Shown one piece after another: positions 8,790 through 16,055 of a DNA stretch of 64,000 nt. A program made the position numbers and the translations under genes. The stretch is from JAGPUQ01 sp036677085 (lineage in GTDB: Bacteria; Pseudomonadota; Gammaproteobacteria; Pseudomonadales; Porticoccaceae): assembly GCA_036677085.1 (NCBI GenBank), contig JAKFFI010000022.1, positions 62,001-126,000 of the forward strand. Reading direction: 5' to 3'. Positions within the stretch are counted from its first letter, which is position 1. Each line of letters starts with the position of its first letter. Under the pieces are notes generated by a model. It was not told the DNA's origin, ran no database searches, and saw only the letters and a list, made by a program, of their open reading frames with translations.

Positions 8790-9953
8790 ATGGATTTTGC
8801 ACTGTCCGAAGAACAGAAAATGATTCACGAGTACGGCGAGAGTCTGGTCAAGCAGTTCGACCGCGCCTACTGGGTCGATTGCGCCGAGCACAAGCGCTTT
8901 CCCACCGAGATGTACAAGCAGGTGGCGGCGGATGGTTTCGTCGGCATCATGGTGCCCGAGGCCCACGGCGGCGCCGGGCTCGGCATGCTCGAAATGGTGC
9001 TGTTTCAGGAAGGCCTGTCGAACGTCGGCATTCCACTGCTGAGTCTGGTGGTGGGTGCCACCATGTCGCTCGCGCCCATCGGCGATCACGGCACCGACGC
9101 GCAAAAGCAGAAATATCTGCCTGCGGGCTGCAAGGGCGACATCCGCTTTTGTTTCGCGATCACCGAGCCCGATGCCGGCACCAACACCATGCGCGCCACC
9201 ACCATGATCAAGGATGCGGGCAACGGTCGCTTCAAGCTGAACGGTCGCAAGACCTTCATCACCGACGCGAAAGAATCCGATTACATGCTGGTGGTGACCC
9301 GCAACGTGGCACACACCGAGGTCAAGAAAAAAACCGACGGCTTCACCATCGTGATCGTGGATACCAAGGCCAAGGGCATCGAGATGCACCCCATCGATGT
9401 CAGCATCCACATGCCGGAGGTGCAGTGGCAAGTGTTTTTCGATGACGTCGACATCGGGCCGGAAGACATCCTGGGCGAAGTCGGCAAGGGTTTCGAGATC
9501 CTGTTCGAATCCCTGAACCCCGAGCGCATCATTCTCGCGTCGGTCTGCACCGGCATGGGCCGCTACGCCCTCGAAAAAGCGGTCGCCTACGCCAACGAGC
9601 GTGTCGTGTTCAACGGCCCCATCGGCGCCTATCAGGCCCTGCAGCATCCGCTCGCCAAGGGCAAGACCGAGATCGAGCTGGCCTCGCTGATGACGCGCAA
9701 GGCCGCCTGGCTGTTCGATCGGCGCCTGCCCTGCGGCGCCGAATCCAACATGGCCAAGTATTCCGCTGCCGAAGCGGCGATCCACGCCATCGATGCTTCG
9801 CTGCAATGCTTCGGCGGCAACGGCTTCACCAAGGAGTACGGCATTTTCGACATGTATCCCATGGCGCGCCTGCTGCGCACCGCGCCGCTCAACAGCGAGA
9901 TGGTGCTGAACTATATCGCCGAGCATGTGATGGGGCTGCCGCGCTCGTACTGA
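8790..9953 (+). CDS. Acyl-CoA dehydrogenase family protein, paralogue 4 of 4
   Basis: The last 387-aa member of the tandem. The frame stays open upstream into paralogue 3, but the ATG at 8790 gives the family length and is preceded by GGAG (8781-8784). It has FAITEPDAGTNT, LNPERI and FGGNGFTKEYGIFDMYP motifs, with RTAPLNSE instead of YEGT. The 40-bp spacer from paralogue 3 carries no obvious promoter or terminator. After the stop, a tandem-hairpin repeat (9975-10048) probably marks the operon end. The set would fit degradation of several related acyl-CoAs, such as branched, cyclic or steroid-derived chains. That is inference only. Confidence 0.9.
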   Translation: MDFALSEEQKMIHEYGESLVKQFDRAYWVDCAEHKRFPTEMYKQVAADGFVGIMVPEAHGGAGLGMLEMVLFQEGLSNVGIPLLSLVVGATMSLAPIGDHGTDAQKQKYLPAGCKGDIRFCFAITEPDAGTNTMRATTMIKDAGNGRFKLNGRKTFITDAKESDYMLVVTRNVAHTEVKKKTDGFTIVIVDTKAKGIEMHPIDVSIHMPEVQWQVFFDDVDIGPEDILGEVGKGFEILFESLNPERIILASVCTGMGRYALEKAVAYANERVVFNGPIGAYQALQHPLAKGKTEIELASLMTRKAAWLFDRRLPCGAESNMAKYSAAEAAIHAIDASLQCFGGNGFTKEYGIFDMYPMARLLRTAPLNSEMVLNYIAEHVMGLPRSY

Positions 9954-9974
9954 GAATGCTCTGAATAACCACAG

Positions 9975-10048
9975 GATCGTCGTTCCCGCGCAAGCGGGAA
10001 CCCAGAAATATGAGAGTCTTCTGGATGCCCGCTTCCGCGGGCATGACG
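9975..10048 (+). repeat. Tandem-hairpin dispersed repeat, copy 1
   Basis: Two perfect 8-bp stems follow each other. GTTCCCGC-GCAA-GCGGGAAC spans 9982-10001 and ATGCCCGC-TTCC-GCGGGCAT spans 10025-10044, with CCCAG and CTGGA blocks facing each other between them. A second copy begins at 11505 with the same GATCGTC lead-in. The structure is that of REP/MITE-like palindromic repeats scattered in proteobacterial genomes. It follows the acyl-CoA dehydrogenase operon and may serve as a 3'-end stabiliser or transcription barrier, although no U-tract is present. Confidence 0.75.
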
Positions 10049-10164
10049 GTTGTTCAGCGTTTCCCCAAGCCGGTTGCCACCGGTTGCCGAGCCGCCGCCG
10101 TTGCTGCGTTTCAGCAACCTGATAGGATAAGGGCGCAGTCCGGATCAACGCTCGGAGCGCCCCG

Positions 10165-10635
10165 ATGAACAACGACATAACAAAATTGCGCGTCACCCTG
10201 CGCCGCTGGACTCTGGTACTGGGCGTGGCGCAAATCACCCTCGGCTGTCTCGTCGGCTTGATCCCGCCGAGCGCGGTGCCCTGGTTTCGCGGCATCGTGA
10301 TGGCCCATATCCAGTTCACCGTCAATGGCATCCTGATGGTCGCGTTTGGCTTTCTGGTGCCGGAGCTGTACCTGCGCGCCACCGCGCTCAAGGCGTGGTT
10401 TGCGCTCTTGCAAATCGGGACCTGGAGCAATGGCGCGGCCGGTGTGGTCGGCGGGCTGCTCGGCTATGCGTCGGTGCTGATGCCGACCATCGCCGCGAAA
10501 TTCCCCGCGCCCGCCGGCCCCGATCACTGGGCGGTGACGGGCCTGTTGCAACTGTGCGGCCTGACCATCCTGCTGGCGCTGGGACTGACACTCTGGGGTC
10601 TGCTGAAACGCGCGCGGCCGGTCAATGCCGGCTAG
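10165..10635 (+). CDS. Hydroxylaminobenzene mutase / styrene oxide isomerase-like membrane protein
   Basis: A small integral membrane protein of 156 aa with four predicted helices (about 15-35, 46-68, 74-100 and 125-147). Its segments MAHIQFTVNGILMVAFGFLVPELYL and WFALLQIGTWSNGAAGVVGGLLGYASVLMPT resemble the HabA hydroxylaminobenzene mutase and StyC styrene oxide isomerase family. Length and helix count agree with that family. Members catalyse intramolecular isomerisation of aromatic substrates, so the gene could belong to aromatic catabolism with the downstream dienelactone hydrolase. A TTGCTG (10101-10106) and TAGGAT (10123-10128) pair spaced by 16 bp could be its promoter. The family call is from memory of consensus features and the substrate is unknown. 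Confidence 0.62.
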   Translation: MNNDITKLRVTLRRWTLVLGVAQITLGCLVGLIPPSAVPWFRGIVMAHIQFTVNGILMVAFGFLVPELYLRATALKAWFALLQIGTWSNGAAGVVGGLLGYASVLMPTIAAKFPAPAGPDHWAVTGLLQLCGLTILLALGLTLWGLLKRARPVNAG

Positions 10636-10699
10636 ACCGGGGATTCTCGCCTGCCTCGCTGCCATCGGCTGGTTGGTTCTGCGCTACTTCTGAGGGGTG

Positions 10700-10730
10700 T
10701 TGCTGCCAGAGCACCGAACTTGGCTACAAT
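10700..10730 (+). promoter_or_regulatory. Possible promoter for the dienelactone hydrolase gene
   Basis: A good TACAAT -10 box is at 10725-10730. The nearest -35 candidate is TTGCTG at 10700-10705, separated by 19 bp, which is longer than ideal. It lies 48 bp upstream of the start codon, in the gap between the two genes. Weak evidence. Confidence 0.3.
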
Positions 10731-10778
10731 CGGAAGGACCGACAGCAAATCCACAGGACAACCGCTTAGGAGGTTCAG

Positions 10779-11486
10779 ATGATTCAGAAAGCCATGGTCG
10801 ATATCAAAACCGCGGACGGCGCCATGCCGGCGCACTGGATGCTGCCCGCCGGCCCCGGGCCCTTCCCCGGCGTGATCGTGCTGATGGAGGCCTTCGGGCT
10901 GGTCAAGCATATCGAGGAAGTCGCCGAGCGGCTGGCGGGCGAGGGCTACGCGGTACTGGCTCCGGATCTCTACTACCGCCAGTTGCCCGACAACAAGACC
11001 GGCTACGACGAGCTGCCCAAGGCCATCGGCCTGATGCAGAAAGTGGACGACAAAAAATTTGTCGAGGACATGAAAGCGGCATTCGCCTTCATGGAGCAAA
11101 GCGGCAAGGTGCGTGCCCACAAGGTCGGCGTCACGGGTTTCTGCATGGGCGGACGACTCGCGTTCCTTACCGCCGCCGCGCTGCCCGATCAGGTGGCGGC
11201 CGCCGCGCCCTTCTATGGTGGCGGCATCGCCAATCACCTCGGGCAGGCGAGCGCGATCAAGGCGCCCATGCTGTTGTTCTTTGCCGACAAGGACAGCTTC
11301 ATTCCGCTGGATCAGGTTCAGGCGGTGGATGCCAAACTCAAGGAACTGGGCAAGGACTACCGCATCAAGCGCTACGCGGACGCCGATCACGGCTTTTTCT
11401 GCAACCACCGGGCGTCTTATAACGAGGCGTCGGCCAAGGATGCCTGGGCCGAGCTGAAGACTTTCCTGGCCAGCAAGCTGACCTAG
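10779..11486 (+). CDS. Dienelactone hydrolase family protein
   Basis: An alpha/beta hydrolase of 235 aa in the dienelactone hydrolase family (carboxymethylenebutenolidase type, acting on lactone intermediates of the ortho-cleavage aromatic pathway). The catalytic triad is visible: Cys122 in GFCMGGR, Asp172 in ADKDSFIP and His204 in ADADHGFF. The family glutamate (MEAFGL, E37) that gates the cysteine is also present. The start is well supported by AGGAGG seven bases before the ATG. Length equals the classic enzyme. Many family members are broad esterases, so the lactone substrate is not certain. It stands alone, flanked on both sides by repeats. Confidence 0.88.
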   Translation: MIQKAMVDIKTADGAMPAHWMLPAGPGPFPGVIVLMEAFGLVKHIEEVAERLAGEGYAVLAPDLYYRQLPDNKTGYDELPKAIGLMQKVDDKKFVEDMKAAFAFMEQSGKVRAHKVGVTGFCMGGRLAFLTAAALPDQVAAAAPFYGGGIANHLGQASAIKAPMLLFFADKDSFIPLDQVQAVDAKLKELGKDYRIKRYADADHGFFCNHRASYNEASAKDAWAELKTFLASKLT

Positions 11487-11504
11487 GGACGCTCATGACT
11501 ATAT

Positions 11505-11565
11505 GATCGTCGTTCCCGCGCAGGCGGGAACCCAGGGATTGCAAAACCTTCTGGATGCCCGCCGT
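11505..11565 (+). repeat. Tandem-hairpin dispersed repeat, copy 2 (second hairpin truncated)
   Basis: It shares GATCGTC with copy 1, then the perfect stem GTTCCCGC-GCAG-GCGGGAAC (11512-11531), CCCAG, and CTTCTGGATGCCCGC. The complementary half of the second hairpin is missing, and sequence diverges about 20 bp before another repeat begins at 11587. Copies 1 and 2 bracket the membrane protein and dienelactone hydrolase genes in direct orientation. Confidence 0.7.
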
Positions 11566-11586
11566 CGAGGCTGTGTGAAAAGGCGT

Positions 11587-11685
11587 CGTAGGGTGGGCAA
11601 AGCGCAGCGTGCCCACGCGGATCTTCGCCCGGCACCGAGTCCCGTTCCGCGTGGGCACGGCCTAGCGGCCTTTGCCCACCCTACG
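11587..11685. mobile_element. 99-bp MITE-like inverted-repeat element
   Basis: Perfect 16-bp terminal inverted repeats CGTAGGGTGGGCAAAG (11587-11602) and CTTTGCCCACCCTACG (11670-11685) enclose a second imperfect inverted pair around CGTGCCCACGCGGA, so almost the whole unit can fold into one long hairpin. It has no coding capacity. The right arm overlaps the 3' end of the FMN-dependent dehydrogenase gene. GTAGGGTGGGCA-type repeats are, from general memory, common in proteobacterial genomes. No clear target-site duplication was seen. Confidence 0.7.
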
Positions 11686-12900
11686 ATCTGTGTTTCCAGC
11701 ATTTCCGCCGGCTGTGGCGGTCGCGCGGGAATGGCGATTGCCGTCGTCCTCGCCGCCCCGGATCAGGCTCGCATCGATGTCCGCGATGCGCGGCCGACCG
11801 CTCAGAATCATCCCGCGTTCGATTTCCGCGCGCAGCAGTTCCAGCACCCGCTCGACCCCCGCCTGGCCGCCCGCCGCAAGTCCGTAAAGATAGGGCCGTC
11901 CCATCATGCAGGCGGTGGCGCCCCGGGCGAGCGCCCGCAGCACATGGGTGCCGCGCCGTATGCCGCCATCGAGAATGATCTCCAGACGCCCGCCCACGGC
12001 ATCGGCAATCTCGGCGATCACCTCGATGGGCGCGGGCACGCCGTCCAGTTGCCGGCCGCCGTGATTGGAGACGATCACCGCGGTGGCGCCGATATCCGCC
12101 GCGCGGCGCGCGTCCTCGGCACACAACACGCCCTTGATGGCGAAGGGTCCTGTCCAGCGCGAACGGATGCGCTCGGCCGCCGTCCAGTTCAGCGCCCGGT
12201 CGAACTGGCCGTTGATGTAGCTCGCGAGCGAGCTCACCTGGGTACTGCCTTCGGCGATGCGGTGGGCGACATTGGCCATCTGCAAACGCGGCGACGTCAA
12301 AAAGCGGTAGCACCACTGCGGTCGTGCGAAGAAGCTGGCAAAGCTTTTCGCGGTGAGCGCGGGCGGCACCGTCATGCCGCTGCGCAGATCGCGCTCGCGG
12401 TTGCCCTGCACCACGGTGTCCACAGTCAGGCACAGGGCGTTGAAGCCGGCCGCCTTGCAGCGGTCGATCAGCTCGTCGTTGATGCCGGGATCGCGCAGCA
12501 CATAGAGCTGAAACAGCTTGGGGCCGGGCGTGGCGCGGGCCACGTCCTCGATGGTGGTGGTCGACACCGTCGACAGTGAATACAGGGTGTCGAAGGTGGC
12601 GGCGGCACGTGCCACCGCCAGTTCCCCTTGGTAGTGAAAGAAGCGCGACATGCCGGTCGGTGCCAGCAACAGCGGCAGGGCGACATCACAGCCCAGCACC
12701 CGGGTGCGCAGATCGGTGTGGGTGACATCCCGCAGGATGCGCGGCACGAGCTGGTACCGGTCGAAGGCCGCCGTGTTCGCGCGCAGGGTGCGTTCGTCGT
12801 CGGCGCCGCCGTCGATGTAATGGAACAGCGGCGAGGGCAGTTTGCCGCGCGCGCGGCGGCGGAAATCCTCGACGTTGTAACAGCGTTGCAGTGTGGCCAC
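11662..12900 (-). CDS. FMN-dependent alpha-hydroxy-acid dehydrogenase/oxidase (LldD/glycolate oxidase family)
   Basis: A flavoprotein of 412 aa that oxidises an L-2-hydroxy acid to the 2-oxo acid. Family landmarks in order: YIDGGADDE near 28, FMN phosphate and substrate region APTGMSRFFH (80-89), QLYVLRD (131-137), ALCLTVDT (155-162), catalytic His280 in SNHGGRQLDG, DGGIRRGTHV (311-320) and MGRPYLYGLAAGG (333-345). Substrate could be lactate, mandelate or similar. The last seven residues and the stop codon (11662-11685) are encoded inside the MITE-like repeat. The normal family end is near residue 380, so the low-complexity tail of about 30 residues looks acquired. The start ATG is at 12898-12900. 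Confidence 0.88.
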   Translation of the reverse strand: MATLQRCYNVEDFRRRARGKLPSPLFHYIDGGADDERTLRANTAAFDRYQLVPRILRDVTHTDLRTRVLGCDVALPLLLAPTGMSRFFHYQGELAVARAAATFDTLYSLSTVSTTTIEDVARATPGPKLFQLYVLRDPGINDELIDRCKAAGFNALCLTVDTVVQGNRERDLRSGMTVPPALTAKSFASFFARPQWCYRFLTSPRLQMANVAHRIAEGSTQVSSLASYINGQFDRALNWTAAERIRSRWTGPFAIKGVLCAEDARRAADIGATAVIVSNHGGRQLDGVPAPIEVIAEIADAVGGRLEIILDGGIRRGTHVLRALARGATACMMGRPYLYGLAAGGQAGVERVLELLRAEIERGMILSGRPRIADIDASLIRGGEDDGNRHSRATATAGGNAGNTDRRVGKGR

Positions 12901-12917
12901 GGAACCCCCGGTGAAAT

Positions 12918-13066
12918 CTAGCAGTTTGTTGAAAAACTGCTGCGGCAGCTATCTGCTTCGTTGCGCGGTGCTCGCTCCCTCGCCTATCTATTTGATATGT
13001 CTCGGTCGCTGCGCGCCGTGCGCCTCGCAGCTGGCCCCCTCGCGACGTTTTTCAACAAACTGCTAG
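12918..13066. mobile_element. 149-bp palindrome-ended element
   Basis: Perfect 19-bp terminal inverted repeats, CTAGCAGTTTGTTGAAAAA at 12918-12936 and its complement at 13048-13066, bound a noncoding interior. The element occupies the space between the divergent dehydrogenase and trpS genes. A solitary right-end copy occurs at 28636-28675. It fits a non-autonomous miniature transposable element; no transposase of its family is in the window. Confidence 0.7.
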
Positions 13067-13211
13067 GTGCAGCGCCGAATCATAGCGCACCGGGATCGAG
13101 GCGCCCCGGAATCGAGGCTCCGCGGGGCCGGCCCGGGGCCATCCCAACGGGCTGGTGTGGATAGGCAATCGGGTATCATGAACGCCCTTTTTCAAGCTGT
13201 TGCAGCGAGCC

Positions 13212-14219
13212 ATGGCCAGCGAACGCGTTCTCACCGGCATCACCACCACAGGCATTCCCCACCTCGGCAACTATGTGGGCGCGATCCGCCCCGCCATCGC
13301 CGAGAGCCGGCGCAGCGACGTCGAATCGTTTTTCTTCCTCGCCGATTATCACGCACTGATCAAGTGTCACGACCCGGAGTTGGTGCATCGCTCCACCCTC
13401 GAGATCGCCGCCACCTGGCTGGCGCTCGGTCTCGACCCCGACAAGGTGGTGTTCTACCGGCAATCGGACATTCCGGAAATCCCCGAGCTCACCTGGCTGC
13501 TCACCTGCATGACCGCCAAGGGCCTGATGAACCGCTCCCACGCCTACAAGGCCGTGGTGCAGGAAAACGAAGCGGCGGGCGAAGATCCGGATTTCGGCAT
13601 CACCATGGGCCTGTTCAGTTATCCCATTCTGATGGCGGCCGACATCCTGCTGTTCAACGCGCATCGCATTCCGGTGGGGCGGGACCAGATCCAGCACATT
13701 GAAATGGCGCGCGACATCGCCCAGCGCTTCAATCACCATTACGGCGAGCATTTCGTGCTGCCGGAAGCGGCGGTGGACGACAACGTGGCGCTGCTCCAGG
13801 GCCTCGACGGCCGCAAGATGAGCAAGAGCTACGGCAACACCATTCCGCTGTTCCTGCCCGAAAAGCAGTTGCAGAAGCACATCAGCAAGATCAAGACCAA
13901 TCTGCTCGAACCCGGCGTGCCCAAGGACCCGGAAGATTCCACGGTATTCCAGATCTGGCAGGCCTTCGCGACGCCGGCGCAGACCGCCGCCATGCGTCAG
14001 GCCTTTGCCGACGGCATCGCCTGGGGCGAAGCCAAGAAGCAATTGTTCGAACTGGTCAACACGGAGCTGGGCGGCGCGCGGGAGCGGTATGAAGACTTGG
14101 TGGCGCGGCCGGCGGATATCGAGGCGATCCTGCAAGCCGGCGCCGCCAAGGCTCGCGCCATCGCGACGCCGGTGCTGGCGGAGCTGCGCCGCGCGGTGGG
14201 GATTCGGGCGCTGGGTTAG
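13212..14219 (+). CDS. trpS: Tryptophan--tRNA ligase
   Basis: A class I aminoacyl-tRNA synthetase of 335 aa that charges tRNA-Trp. The HIGH-type signature is HLGN at residues 17-20 within TGITTTGIPHLGNYVGA, and the KMSKS loop is at 202-206 (GRKMSKS). The tryptophan-pocket segments (TMGLFSYPILMAADILLF, GRDQIQHIEMARDIA) are typical. An in-frame TTG lies 12 bp upstream, but ATG at 13212 gives the usual start. A TATCAT -10-like box is at 13174-13179 without a clear -35. This is the last housekeeping gene before the cassette region. Confidence 0.95.
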   Translation: MASERVLTGITTTGIPHLGNYVGAIRPAIAESRRSDVESFFFLADYHALIKCHDPELVHRSTLEIAATWLALGLDPDKVVFYRQSDIPEIPELTWLLTCMTAKGLMNRSHAYKAVVQENEAAGEDPDFGITMGLFSYPILMAADILLFNAHRIPVGRDQIQHIEMARDIAQRFNHHYGEHFVLPEAAVDDNVALLQGLDGRKMSKSYGNTIPLFLPEKQLQKHISKIKTNLLEPGVPKDPEDSTVFQIWQAFATPAQTAAMRQAFADGIAWGEAKKQLFELVNTELGGARERYEDLVARPADIEAILQAGAAKARAIATPVLAELRRAVGIRALG

Positions 14220-14412
14220 GGTCGCTGGCTTCACTTCTGGAACGGCCAGCGAGTGGCAACAGGATCTCATCCGTTGACGGGCTTTGAACGGCGCTGCCAC
14301 CGCAACCACCATGGCACGCACGTACACGCGCCGGGCAAGAGTCGTGCGGGATATACGGAAATGTTGCGTGTTTAAACAGGAAAGACTTCCAGATATTCAA
14401 CGTTAGGCGCGC

Positions 14413-15045
14413 ATGACAAACAACGCCGAGCTCGTAAGAACAGTCAAAGCAGACATTGCTTATCTGCGGCAGCAATGGGACCACTCGGTGGACGATGACT
14501 CGCTCCGGCGGTCGAGTCCTGTTCTTCGTCGCCTAGTTGTCGAGAATGATCTTCAACGCGCATGGAAAGAGGCAGGCCAACCACGCGAACCGAAAATACA
14601 AGCGCCGACACTTGAGGGGGTCATTGCTGAAATCCCACTGGAAAAAATTGTCTTTGCGGCAGCCGGTGGGGCAAACTATGGTAACGCTCATCTTGCGGGC
14701 GTTTTGATCAGAAATTACGCGGTTCCTCCAGAGGAGATCCAGCGCAGAGCACAAGCCGGTTTACCAACCAAGCTTATGGGCCTACGGGAGTTTTCCAATG
14801 CGCCGGCCGTGATTGTTCAAGGCACGCCAATACCTAGGCGCATTACCATCAAGTACGTGGCAAACAAGTTGGGCGGCGCGCATTTTGATCCTCGCCGTGA
14901 AAATAGTGATGAAGGCGCAATGTACAAGCTGCTGGACAAAGCGAGCACCATCCAACTGCTCGGAAAGCCGGCCATTTACTTCGAGATCCTTTCGGCTGGA
15001 CAGGCACTGGCAAATGCAGCAGATATTCAGGCGTTCTCGCCGTAG
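14413..15045 (+). CDS. Cassette-encoded protein of unknown function
   Basis: A 210-aa soluble protein with no signal peptide or membrane segment; I do not recognise the family. The N-terminal half is charged and helical (MTNNAELVRTVKADIAYLRQQWDHSVDD, LRRLVVENDLQRAWKEAG). The second half has glycine-rich and hydrophobic segments (FAAAGGANYGNAHLAGVLI). The start ATG lies five bases after GTTAGGC, with no Shine-Dalgarno sequence, and the stop lies four bases before attC1. This tight packing is characteristic of integron cassette genes. Base composition is visibly lower in GC than trpS, suggesting foreign origin. Confidence 0.8.
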   Translation: MTNNAELVRTVKADIAYLRQQWDHSVDDDSLRRSSPVLRRLVVENDLQRAWKEAGQPREPKIQAPTLEGVIAEIPLEKIVFAAAGGANYGNAHLAGVLIRNYAVPPEEIQRRAQAGLPTKLMGLREFSNAPAVIVQGTPIPRRITIKYVANKLGGAHFDPRRENSDEGAMYKLLDKASTIQLLGKPAIYFEILSAGQALANAADIQAFSP

Positions 15046-15048
15046 CGC

Positions 15049-15105
15049 ACCTAACCATTCATTCACGCCGACGCCTTCGGCGCGGCTTAACTCAAAGCGT
15101 TAGGC
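15049..15105 (+). other. attC recombination site 1
   Basis: R'' is ACCTAAC (15049-15055, RYYYAAC) and R' is GTTAGGC (15099-15105, GTTRRRY). Between them the arms TTCACGCCGACGCC and GGCGCGGCTTAACTC pair around a TTCG loop. Total length is 57 bp, in the usual size class, and the sequence closely resembles attC sites of mobile integron cassettes. It belongs to the 210-aa cassette gene. Confidence 0.9.
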
Positions 15106-15121
15106 ATCAGAATCACACCCC

Positions 15122-15997
15122 GTGGCGTACCTACCGGCCTTTCGAAAGTCCTTCCGGCTCGACCCAAAAGCCGACCTGCGTGACGTCGCCATCGCTGTAG
15201 AAGCGATCTATCAGGCGAACGAAGTCGCGATGTCCTACCTTGGCGAGATCGACCCTCAGGAGAGCAGCGCAGGGTTTCGCATTCACAGCCTGCTGAACCT
15301 GCTCGGAAGAGTCTTCGAGCACGCTCAGGCAATGCTGGTCGCACTCGCAACTCGATCCCCAGCGAGCTCCGAGGCACTGGCGAGAATCGTGGTCGAGGGT
15401 TCCGTGAACATCGCGTACCTAGCAGCAAAGGGGAACGCCGCGACTCTGATTTGCTTCTTCCGAGCTTGGCTGCGAGAGCATGAGCGCAAGCTCTCGGAGT
15501 GGAAGATCGAGATCGCGAACGAGCCTAACGGAACAAGGGTTACGTCAATGATTGAGGAACGTCAGCAGCTCATTGTCGGCCTGACGACCTATCTCGATCA
15601 AGTCGAAGAGCACTGCTCGCTGAAGAACGTTCAAGACGTACCTGATTGGCCGAACTCACTGTTCAAGCGCTTCGAAGCACTCGGCCGCCAAACCGACTAT
15701 TACGAGAGCTACCATCGCCTAAGCGGCTCAAGCCATATCAGCGGGGAAGACACTCTCACTTGGCTGCTGGCCCTTGATCTTCCCCATGAACGGAGGCGTC
15801 AGCTCGCAGTAGAAGCTTGGGCGTACTCCACGATGATGACTCGAATTGCTTGTACCTTCTTTATTGACGCCGTAGCCTCGTCTGTCATCGCGTATGGGCG
15901 CCTTGAGAATTCCGACCTCCGTGTATGCAAGGAATCGCTTGCCAAAGCCGTAGCCGAGATTGCCAAGCAAGCAGGGGTGCCGAACCTCCCGCACTGA
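15122..15997 (+). CDS. DUF5677-like cassette protein
   Basis: A 291-aa, mostly helical soluble protein. Segments such as LLNLLGRVFEHAQAMLVAL, ALARIVVEGSVNIAYLAAKG and YHRLSGSSHISGEDTLTWLL resemble the DUF5677 family of bacterial proteins of unknown function. The family is assigned from memory of its pattern (a helical bundle with a conserved E...N/Y and a later S..H). The start is a GTG 17 bp after the attC1 core, and the stop falls directly before the next attC half-site. Function unknown. Confidence 0.72.
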   Translation: MAYLPAFRKSFRLDPKADLRDVAIAVEAIYQANEVAMSYLGEIDPQESSAGFRIHSLLNLLGRVFEHAQAMLVALATRSPASSEALARIVVEGSVNIAYLAAKGNAATLICFFRAWLREHERKLSEWKIEIANEPNGTRVTSMIEERQQLIVGLTTYLDQVEEHCSLKNVQDVPDWPNSLFKRFEALGRQTDYYESYHRLSGSSHISGEDTLTWLLALDLPHERRRQLAVEAWAYSTMMTRIACTFFIDAVASSVIAYGRLENSDLRVCKESLAKAVAEIAKQAGVPNLPH

Positions 15998-15998
15998 T

Positions 15999-16038
15999 GC
16001 CTAACCCCTCGCTCAAGCGGAGCGCCAACCGCAGGCCA
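15999..16038 (+). other. Half attC site (left arm only)
   Basis: GCCTAAC (15999-16005, RYYYAAC) is followed by TCGCTCAAGCGGAGCGCCAACCGC-type left-arm sequence, as in full attC sites. The complementary right arm and GTTRRRY core are absent, and the next gene begins 17 bp further on. The site is truncated, and the DUF5677-like cassette is fused to whatever follows. Confidence 0.6.
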
Positions 16039-16055
16039 ACAACGGAAAGGTCATC

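Noticed and set aside
14220..14401. Possible attI site or integrase gene upstream of the first cassette
   Set aside because: Only a GTTAGGC core is visible; there is no integrase frame or recognisable attI repeats.
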